Shown: positions 56,377-64,000 of the stretch, piece by piece | Position numbering within the stretch: position 1 is the stretch's first letter | Layout of the letters: every line of letters starts with the position of its first letter | DNA from: Termitomyces sp. T153 | Lineage: Eukaryota; Basidiomycota; Agaricomycetes; Agaricales; Lyophyllaceae | Assembly (NCBI GenBank): GCA_018296165.2 | Contig: JACKQL020000005.1 | Span: forward strand, 124,001-188,000 | Direction: 5' to 3' | DNA: 64,000 nucleotides | Notes under the pieces: model-generated | What the model was told of the DNA's origin: nothing | Databases searched by the model: none | Seen by the model: the letters and a program-made list of their open reading frames with translations, nothing else | Translations under genes and position numbers: made by a program

Positions 56377-57996
56377 TCAATCGTCCAACTCATCCTCTTC
56401 GAGTTCTTCCTCCTCGCCCTCACCATCTTCTTCATCGCTACTCGGGTCCTGCTCATTAGGGGTACCCAGCATCTCGTCCTCTACCATTCCGACCACCATG
56501 TCGATTACGGCACGGTTCATGCGACGGGGCATAGCACCCGGCCGTAGAAGCGGATGATGTTCTTCTGTAAGCTCCTCTTCGTCTTCATTCTCACCATCGT
56601 CCTCGTCCTCCTCATCACTCCCTTCTCTCTCTTCCCCACTCCCATCGTTCTCACCCTCATCGTCAGATTCCTCACTCGAGCTTTCCTCAGATCCATCCAA
56701 CTCCTCATCCGTATCCATCTCAAAGTCCTCATCTTCTTCATCCGTCCCATCCGCAATCTGCATAATCGTCCTTCCCCCACTCTCATCTCCCACAACCTCT
56801 TCCCCTTTCCACTTCCCCGTTTTCTTCCCAAATGACCCTCTGAATTTCCTCATCCACCCCTCAATTCCCGGCTTCTCCCTAGAATCAACCATCCCAAACT
56901 CAGTCTCAACACCCATGTCCTCCTCGTCCTCGCCTACATCCTCATTGTCACTAACGCTTTTCCGCGTCAAGACGACTGTACATGTTCGTCCCGACCCACC
57001 AATGACACGTATGCCCTCACTCTTCCCAATGAGGTCCTCGAGCGCCCAAAACTCGCATGGCTTGCTCTCGCCCCATAAAATGCCCTTTTCTGTGAACCAT
57101 AGACTCCCGAGTTTTGCACCGCGGTACGCCTCGATTCCAGGGACGCCATCTTCATTAGCGCTGACACCGCTCGTAATTCCTACACACGCGCTTTTAAACA
57201 CGTTTGGAGTGGGCTCAATGATAGGTATGTTGAGGTGACTTAGAAATTCAAGGAGCGTGGGACGAGTGGCGGCACCTTTTTGCCCAGCGCTTCGAATAGG
57301 GTTTGTCCCTTCATATTTAGTGGATGAAACTGAGGCAATTGCGTCGATGCCGAAGATAACTTGGGTATTTGAGGTTGTAGAGCCATTTTGAGGTTTGCGG
57401 GTTTCAGAAGTATCTGATGTGAGTAGGACGATGGTCCAATGGGCCTTTTGCTTGCCACGTGTCGGGAGGAGGAAAGCGCGCGAAAAGGTAGAGAGCAGAA
57501 TGACAGCTTCAACGGCATGAGTGGAGGGATGGGTCAAGGCAAGGGAGGTTTTGTGGATTGTTATATCGACTTTTTTGCGAACAGGCGAGGTAGCCGAGAC
57601 AGAATGGACAGTAAATAAAGGATCTTGTAGCAATTCCTGGGAAGTTGATGTCGATGAAGCAGCAGGTGCCTCTACTAACGAACGCTGACGTTTAGCCGCC
57701 TGTTCGTCTGAACTAATATCGTCTTCTCTCGGTCGTTTTGTTTCTGACTTCGAACGTCCTTTGACCATACCATTCAATATTGTAGCTGCGGCCTGTTGTT
57801 TCTCTGTCCATTGGGACTGAACGTTTACGGTGGCACTAGGAGCGCATTCGGCGCCGCTTATGAACCTGATTAGAGTGTCGAGAATATGCTCAGCTGTTGA
57901 CTCTGAAGTTGATGCACATAATGCTCGAACTTTTTTGGCGAAGTCGCTGGGAAGAGATGGAAGTATTGCGCGTAGAAATGGAGTTTCAGAGGCCAT
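56377..57996 (-). CDS. Rtt106-like histone chaperone
   Basis: Single open frame of 539 codons from MASETPF (57996; an in-frame Met 11 codons upstream is less likely). It ends at 56377. Residues 1-90 are helical. The region around 130-390 has the paired-PH-domain pattern of Rtt106/Pob3-M proteins, including VILLSTFSRAFLLPTRGKQK, LLEFLSHLNIPI, then EAYRGAKLGSLWFTEKGILW and PCEFWALEDLIGKSEGIRVI. The last 150 residues are extremely acidic (long Glu/Asp/Ser runs), as expected for histone contact. Rtt106 binds H3-H4 in replication-coupled nucleosome assembly and heterochromatin silencing. Assignment rests on domain order and the acidic tail. Confidence 0.82.
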   Translation of the reverse strand: MASETPFLRAILPSLPSDFAKKVRALCASTSESTAEHILDTLIRFISGAECAPSATVNVQSQWTEKQQAAATILNGMVKGRSKSETKRPREDDISSDEQAAKRQRSLVEAPAASSTSTSQELLQDPLFTVHSVSATSPVRKKVDITIHKTSLALTHPSTHAVEAVILLSTFSRAFLLPTRGKQKAHWTIVLLTSDTSETRKPQNGSTTSNTQVIFGIDAIASVSSTKYEGTNPIRSAGQKGAATRPTLLEFLSHLNIPIIEPTPNVFKSACVGITSGVSANEDGVPGIEAYRGAKLGSLWFTEKGILWGESKPCEFWALEDLIGKSEGIRVIGGSGRTCTVVLTRKSVSDNEDVGEDEEDMGVETEFGMVDSREKPGIEGWMRKFRGSFGKKTGKWKGEEVVGDESGGRTIMQIADGTDEEDEDFEMDTDEELDGSEESSSEESDDEGENDGSGEEREGSDEEDEDDGENEDEEELTEEHHPLLRPGAMPRRMNRAVIDMVVGMVEDEMLGTPNEQDPSSDEEDGEGEEEELEEDELDD

Positions 57997-58248
57997 CTGC
58001 CAACAATTCAGGAGGGTGAACAGAGACAAGACATGAAATAAAGACCAAATTCGCGTTAACCGTGATCGGGGACTGAAACAATAGTCTTCAGAGGCTAATG
58101 CAAGTGGAAAGGAACTTTCTTGCCCAGCGACAAAACCACGAAGAGGCCAGTTTGAATTTCGACGCTGACGCGCGCTCTCAAATACGAAGTTGCTGTATGG
58201 CTATGTTTGTTGCAGTATTGACTGACAAGGAGTACACTTGACTATACT

Positions 58249-58318
58249 GGGACAACCACCAGCATATGGATCGGACAACCACCATCATATGGATCGAACA
58301 ACCACCCTCGTATGGAGA
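58249..58318. repeat. 23-bp tandem repeat, three copies
   Basis: Units GGACAACCACCAGCATATGG plus ATC, repeated with one to four changes. Lies upstream of the Rtt106-like gene start. Confidence 0.85.
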
Positions 58319-59812
58319 ATCTTTTTGTTGCATCCGGCTTTGAATGCCTCCCGCTCATACTTGCCTGAATTTTGGAACCGCTTTCTCTGGAGTTGACCTT
58401 ACTCTGCTGCATATCTTCCTTGCAAGTACCACGCCATTGTTGCCCAACCCGATTCGTGTCTCGTGAGTATCTACCTGTATCAAATATGCGGGCATGTGCC
58501 GATCACATCCAACTTACAGTACTCTTGGGAGCTCATTCGTTCAGTAACAGATACGCCACCTACTTCTCTGGTGACAAACGCGGACAGATCATATTCACTG
58601 GCTGTAGTGTGATGAACTCCAGATATAGTTAGACAAAACACTATACTGTCGAAAGAAGCACACAGATATGTTTTGTCAATCGCTGAATCTTGAAATAATT
58701 TCCACCGCGACTATCTCTGGCCTGGGTTTTTCCCTGCAGCCGTAGAAGGTTGGCTCTCAATGCGCAAGTCGTTTTTGAATTTCGCATTGAGCATATCGGT
58801 CGAAGGACCGCGGTTTCAACATTACCCCGACCATTGTGTTCCCCGGCAGCTCAACGCAAGCTATCGTCGCGTGATTCATTATCACGTAGCATCAATGTCC
58901 GCATAATATTGGCAATCTCTACTGGACTTGCACGCCGGAACATTCGAAAAGGACTGAAACACTCATCGCGGGACATGTTCAGGAGCTGTTAATTTGTCAA
59001 TCGTACCCCAAAAGATGTCTTGTAAGCGCGTTGTGATTTAATACCTTCGCTCAAGAGGCTTGAACCCCTTCGTAGACATTTCGTAGCGAACTTCACATAA
59101 GGATATTGCTACTGACCTACAAATGTTCCGCATGCCATTTATTACACGCGTGGGCGTCCTTTCGGCACTATCATGAGAAGCGCAGTTGCTTATCGTGAGT
59201 CGAATGTTGGACGTCAAACTTGCTTGACGCAACGATACTCACCATTCTCATCCATGTTGTCGACTACTTACCCCGGCAGATGAGAAGCAACAACGGCGAA
59301 TGGCCCTCGTGCGTCTGTTCTGTTCATCTTTCTGAATGCATGGGATCACATGTTGAATACATGGGATGCCGCGTCATTACGCTACGCCATGTTTGAAATA
59401 GAAAACAGTTCTATTCATAGCAGTCCTTCCATCTGAGTCTAAACCGATATTCTCTCTTTCCTCACAGCTGCCTAGGCTCCAAAAGGTTTGGATTCTTTGT
59501 ACCTGGTGAACATCAAGGAAGATATTTGACCCCATTTGCCATATCGTTGACGAGAAATCCTGCAAGGAGCTGATGTCGTGGGGAAAGTTTATGCTTTGGC
59601 AGCACGTCGCCGAACTCGCCGATACATTCTCTCAGGAGTCAGGAACGAAAGCGGCCGACCGAGCTACATACTCTCGGAAACTTGTGTCTAGTGAAGGACC
59701 CTGTAAGTCCCGTTCCACTCACCTTTGGGAATGTTTGAGATCACATGCCATATTCGTGAGACGCGTTGCACCAGACCAGATTTACATCACGTCTTGAATA
59801 GAGCCGTTGTTC

Positions 59813-59820
59813 TATATAAA
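59813..59820 (+). promoter_or_regulatory. TATA box, probably of the amidohydrolase gene
   Basis: TATATAAA about 250 nt upstream of ATG 60068. It would give a leader of roughly 220 nt containing an upstream ATG (59882). Confidence 0.4.
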
Positions 59821-60067
59821 GAACGCCTCTAACTCTCCGCTACTGTGCCCAAACCAGAAACTCCTAAGCTTCTTGACATATAATGAAACTCTCGTCCCGC
59901 AGTACCATCCCGTTCCGCTGCATTCCCATCCCCATTGACCGGACGTTGTATTCCGAAGTCCTTTCGATAACATGACTTCTCATAAGCCACCTTTATCTTC
60001 CAACTCTTTCTCTCTTGCTTGCATTTGAGGACGAGTGGTGAACTCTGATCATCTCTTCGCTCCAAAC

Positions 60068-61651
60068 ATGAGATTCTTATTCGCCGCAACAATTTTTGAG
60101 CTCTGGATTCCGTTGGCTGTAGCCGCTGTGGGACACCGAATAAAGAATGGGAACGGAACTATCGCTATTGAAGAAGCGTGGACGATTCCTGAGCTCCTCC
60201 CTGCCATAACGTCAGTTCATACAGTTCGAGATTATCGATCCGCAGTCTTATTTTGTTGCCCAGTCGAACCCCTCCTCTGGGTTTGTGTCACCTGAATAGA
60301 ACTTGGAGTGATTTGTATCTTCCTGATTTGAATTACAGGAGAAGCCGTCGACGTATTTATTGCCAGCTTTACTGATGTTCACGTCCGTCGTTTGAATCTC
60401 ATGAACGAAAACAATATTGATTTTGTGAGTCGTCCAGTCCGACAAAGTAACCTCAGCTCAATTTTCATAATTTTGTGTTCTAGATGGTTATTTCCTGTGC
60501 AACTCCGTGTGTTCAGGGTGTTTCAGACCCTGTGGCGGCTGCGGCTCTAGCAGTCAATGTTAACAATCAGATGGCTGCCGCCATCTCCAACGATACGACC
60601 AGATTTGGCGGCTTTGCCTCATTGTCAATGCACAACGCAACTGAAGCAGCTCAAGAGTTGCGGCGTACCGTCAATGATTTGGGCTTCTTGGGTTTGTCGC
60701 CTGCTTCTAGCAGCTTGCTATCGAGTCAAGCTCTAACGTGAGATTACCGTCTGAACAGGAGCCATGTTGAACGATTATCAGCAGTCCGGTCCAGATAATA
60801 GTAAGTATAATACAGTGATATCTCGCATCCAAAGATTGACACATAGTGTTGAGCCACTCTTCTCTTTTACGACCAACCAGAATACGATGTATTTTGGCAG
60901 ACCGTAACGGAATTAGATGTTCCGATCTACTTCCATCCCCGTTCCAATATTGCTCAAATTCAAACACCGCTTTTTGGTCATGCACCATTCTTGGAGGGAC
61001 CTTCTGAGGAATATGCAGTGACACTTGCAAATCACATTCTGGGGTACATTACCTTGTTAACTTACCAATGAATGTCAAGCTACTCATCTCATTCTCTGGA
61101 TAGCCTCTGTACAAATGGGGTATTCGAGTAAGGCGCATACCACTTTTTTTTGTCTGCTGAAATTTCACTTTGCAAGTCGTTTCCCTGATTTGAAGATCAT
61201 TGTTGGTCATCTCGGTGAACGAATTCCCTCCGATCTTTTCAGAATCGATGAACGTAGGCAGAAATTTTGTGTTCATCATTACCGTTATTTGCTGAAGTTA
61301 TCGTCCAGAGCTTGCGAGAAACATACCTAATGGTCTCATGATGCAACGCAACGTAACCTCGTACTGGCACACGAACATTTTTGAAACGACATCAGGCAAC
61401 TTTGCTACCCCGCTACTGGAATTCCATAAGGGTCAAATTGGTATTGACCGTATCCTGTTCTCAGTGGACTACCCATTTGTACGTTTTTCTTTTCTTTTTC
61501 CACTGTAGCCTTGAATTGAAGGCCCTTGACACAGGTGCTTATTCCTGAAGGCGCAGCTTGGGTTGAGAGCTTGAACGATGTTTTGGATGAAAAGGACTTA
61601 CACTCGCTGAGGAGGGGGTTGGCGATGGAACTGCTGCATTTGGAAGATTAG
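60068..61651 (+). CDS. Secreted amidohydrolase-2 family protein (decarboxylase-like)
   Basis: Starts MRFLFAATIFELWIPLAVAA, a signal peptide or anchor. Seven or more exons follow. Recognisable blocks: TIAIEEAWTIPELL (family metal-site entry, Glu-Glu), VFIASFTDVHVRRLNLMNEN, MVISCATPCVQGVSDPVAAA, RFGGFASLSMHNATEAAQEL, GAMLNDYQQSGPDN, YDVFWQTVTELDVPIYFHPR (metal or base His), FPDLKIIVGHLGE (His), QRNVTSYWHTNIFETT and IGIDRILFSVDYPF (metal Asp). The family includes gamma-resorcylate and 2,3-dihydroxybenzoate decarboxylases; the substrate here is unknown. The intron between residue 48 and VDVF is long or double (60211 to about 60340) and unresolved. Other junctions (for example 60425-60483) are clear. 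Stop is TAG 61649-61651. Confidence 0.85.
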
Positions 61652-62133
61652 CAAATCAGCGAATGCCTTCCGCTGAATATGTTCACTTCGACGCTTTTGT
61701 GTGATTACATGATAAAGTAACAGTACCTCGACACGGACAAGATCTCCTCTAGGTCACCTCACTTCCAGCCATTAACGTAGATTGTCGATGCAAGGGTAAA
61801 GTCAGAGCTGCGATCTGCCTTCCAAGTATTCCGGCAGTGGGGACAGCGTTTCTTCAGAAGTTGGGCGTTCCACGAACATAGACCTTGAGTCTGATAACGC
61901 ACACATGATTATTCACTCGATATCCCGCCAAGAACCAAGCAGATAAAAACTCGAGATGGCCAATTACATTCCTTAATTTGATTTGTAGAGACTGAGAGCC
62001 AGATCTGGAACATCTGATCAATCACGCAGTCACGATATTGATTGCATCAAAAATTGTCTTGATGGACAGTCACGGTGAGCCTCCGGAGTTCGAGATAGAT
62101 TATTCCTTAGTCTGGCTCCACTACTACAGTCGC
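61652..62133. other. Short intergenic region
   Basis: Between the amidohydrolase stop and the pseudouridine synthase start. No gene seen. An in-frame Met at 62038 could extend the next protein by 32 residues. Confidence 0.5.
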
Positions 62134-63341
62134 ATGAGCTCTCGTGCGTTTAAGCACGCAAGCAGGCCGATTCCCGTGTTATCATCGATTATTTATAGCG
62201 ATAAAGGATGTATTGTGTTGCAGAAGCCGCCCGGACTGACTTGTCAACTCAGTAAATCAAAAGAGGTGAGGCTGCATTCAAGCAGTAATTGGTGAGTTTG
62301 AGATTGAGATCTACTCTGCACAGGCTACAGGAGATTCTTTGAACAACTTCAATGCACTATTGAAAGGTCTTATCCTTTTCCTATCATGCTAAATCACAGC
62401 AGGAGAGGGTAAACATACACACTTAGGTCTTGGAAGAACTTTCGGCAAACAACCAGTGCCAGTTCATCGCCTTGACAAGGTAAGAACGGAATGGTTCTTA
62501 TATATATAAGCCCGTTCGTATTATCATGTCGAATAGGGTACCACTGGCGCTCTAGTCCTTGGCCGCTCCTCGACCCACGCTCGCAATTTGTCCCAACAAT
62601 TTCAGACTCGTACAGTTGAAAAAACGTATCTAGCACTTGTTCGAGGTGGTGTACAGACTTTTCCAACAAAGTGCGGTGAAATTCGCACTCCAATACACTA
62701 CAAGGATGGGCGAGCGTCTATTGATCATTCTTCCAATGGGAAGCCTTCTATCACGGAATGGGAGGTTGTTTCCTCCTCGGTGAGTCTATCCTAGTCTATT
62801 CTAGTACTAATATCCTGATCAATCATGCGAAGCCATCAGCTCCTCTTACCCTTTTACGCCTCAAGCTTCACACTGGCCATAAACATCAACTTCGAGTCCA
62901 TCTCGCTTTTTGTTTGGGAGGCGTGTCACACTTTCATCCTCTTTGTCAACGTCAAGCTTATCGTTGATCTGCAGCTCCCATCCTAGGGGATACTTTATAT
63001 TCAAGAAAGCCGATTGCAAAAGCAGTCCGGGATATAAGCATCATTCCAGAAGACCGTATCTATCTTCATGCTTCCCATGTATCCTTTTTTGTAAGCCTTG
63101 TTTACTCAGTTTGAAAATGGAGCCGACTTGCCTTCAGCAATACAGGTCCACGGGCCCCAAGAAACGTCTTCGTCTAGGCATCACTGCACCTTTACCGTCG
63201 GATTTTCTAAAGATTTGTTCAGACTCAGGTATTCAAGTGGATCCTCTTGAGGTCAAGGGTGGCGTTTGGGTTGACAACGTTCGGATAACAAACGAACGTG
63301 TTTCAGAGTTGGAAGGTCACTGGCAGGCAGGTCGAATATGA
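62134..63341 (+). CDS. RluA-family RNA pseudouridine synthase
   Basis: Reads from ATG 62134 (MSSRAFKHASRPIPVLSSII). The body has YSDKGCIVLQKPPGLTCQLS, then across introns GRTFGKQPVPVHRLDKGTTG, whose HRLD carries the catalytic Asp of RluA enzymes. It continues with ALVLGRSSTHARNLSQQFQ, TVEKTYLALVRGGV, LLRLKLHTGHKHQLRVHLA (the second conserved RluA block, with Lys-His-Gln-(L/I)-R) and IYLHASHVSFFF. The tail ends ELEGHWQAGRI, stop at 63341. These enzymes isomerise specific uridines in rRNA or tRNA; fungal relatives such as Pus5 act in mitochondria. Target and location here are unknown. At least five introns are needed and only the motif frames fix them. Confidence 0.85.
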
Positions 63342-63483
63342 AAACATTGATACGAAACCGATGGTAAATGTACAGTTCATGGAGAACGAATGGTAAGTTA
63401 TAAGTTAAGCAGAGAAGTTATTCCTCATGTCATTATGTTGCGTGGCATAAGTGTGTGTGCAGTGCATCTCAGGTCATCCTCCT

Positions 63484-64000
63484 TCAGTGCGATGTAGATG
63501 GTGCCTGCACCTCGTTCTGATTCTGGTTCTGGTTCTTCACCGACATACTTAAGGCCTGGCCCAGTCCTACAGCAATAGCTCCGATGGCATGGGCCGCACC
63601 AGATGCCAAGACTGCGCCACCAGCACCTGCACTAATTGCAGGAATAGCGGGGATCGACCCGGCTGTGATGAGGATGGCACTGATGATGCTCATGGCTTTC
63701 GGGTGCTCGCTCGTAATGTATTCTAGCGCATTGCAAGCATTCAGAAGCCATAGCGGCGCTTCTGTAGTCGTGGTGGCTATGAAATCGGCGGTCAATATGA
63801 ATTAGCAAGCAGCCTTTCAATTTCAAGACGGGACGTACTTCCGGAATCCATCGTATTTGACCTCGAAGGTCTCATGGTTACGATTCCCGTCTCGGTGCTT
63901 GCTTTCGGTGGAAGTGGGGGTTGCTCTGTTACATCATCTTTGGTGTTCCTCCGAACGGGCCAGAAACTTGGTCTGGGTACGATTTCCGTTTCGGAGCTGT
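63484..64000 (-). CDS. IFI6/IFI27-like small hydrophobic protein, 5' end beyond the window
   Basis: The minus strand enters at the right edge with a Ser/Thr/Pro-rich stretch that repeats T-E-(I/G)-x-V-(P/T)-x-R-P-S twice. A GT-AG intron (from about 63837 to 63777) follows, then WLLNACNALEYITSEHPKAM and a Gly/Ala/Ile-rich hairpin (ILITAGSIPAIPAISAGAGG, AVLASGAAHAIGAIAVGLGQ). That hairpin is characteristic of the interferon-alpha-inducible 6-16/ISG12 family, which also occurs in basidiomycetes. The tail has an N-Q-N-Q run and ends at 63484. Family members are small membrane proteins, often mitochondrial in animals. The role in fungi is unknown. The start is missing. Confidence 0.6.

Larger units (their letters stand above)
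57997..60067. other. About 2 kb without a supported gene
   Basis: Short frames on both strands without motifs. Contains a 23-bp tandem repeat (58249-58318) and, at the right end, the promoter of the amidohydrolase gene. A small upstream reading frame begins at ATG 59882. Confidence 0.5.

Noticed and set aside
56554..57238. Plus-strand hydrophobic frames that look like membrane proteins
   Set aside because: Antisense to the acidic Glu/Asp tail of the Rtt106-like protein, which always yields Leu/Phe/Ser-rich shadows.

Overview
The window looks like a basidiomycete (Agaricomycetes-type) nuclear genome segment. The genes carry many introns of about 50-60 nt. Families include a KIN4-type kinase, Rheb, LCL3 nuclease, BAR-SH3, SWP73, an F-box/WD40 protein, a GH10 xylanase and DUF6533-type membrane proteins. 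I saw no tRNA, rRNA, CRISPR or bacterial-style operon.

Layout. 1-10.9 kb is a transposon block: a decayed Ty1/copia element on the minus strand, featureless AT-rich DNA, then a complete but dead pogo/Tigger-type DNA transposon (8135-10886, TA target duplication, 28-bp inverted repeats). 10.9-21 kb is gene territory: a gene remnant, a Ser-rich single-pass membrane protein, a 635-residue unknown protein whose 3' half is built from repeated phase-0 exons, and the LCL3 nuclease. 21.2-35.9 kb holds two direct copies of a DUF6533 locus (left copy dead, right copy apparently intact). Between them lies a roughly 9-kb transposon island with one full-length copia element (24531-31310, both LTRs, 5-bp target duplication), itself carrying a nested 1.09-kb solo-LTR-like insertion, plus a gag fragment. 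35.9-64 kb is dense ordinary gene space: a KA1-only paralogue, the KIN4 kinase, a GPI-anchored protein, F-box/WD40/UIM, Rheb, BAR-SH3, SWP73/SMARCD, GH10 xylanase with a stray fragment, an Rtt106-like chaperone, a secreted amidohydrolase, an RluA pseudouridine synthase and a partial IFI6/IFI27-like protein.

The strongest window-wide signal is base composition. The transposon blocks (1-10.8 kb and about 23.4-32.69 kb) have almost no CpG, while adjacent genes are CpG-rich, and the borders are sharp. Repeat pairs within the window show how this arose: where one copy keeps CG the other has TG or CA, and the two LTRs of one element have TG facing CA at the same sites. CGA to TGA stops occur in the pogo transposase and in the left DUF6533 copy. 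This fits heavy CpG methylation of repeats followed by deamination, spreading into flanking duplicated host DNA.

The genes do not form one pathway. Most are single-copy housekeeping or signalling genes. Plant-biomass use is suggested by the xylanase and possibly the secreted decarboxylase-like amidohydrolase. Exon coordinates quoted were worked out by hand from GT/AG sites and reading frame; those stated to sum to whole codons are the most secure.
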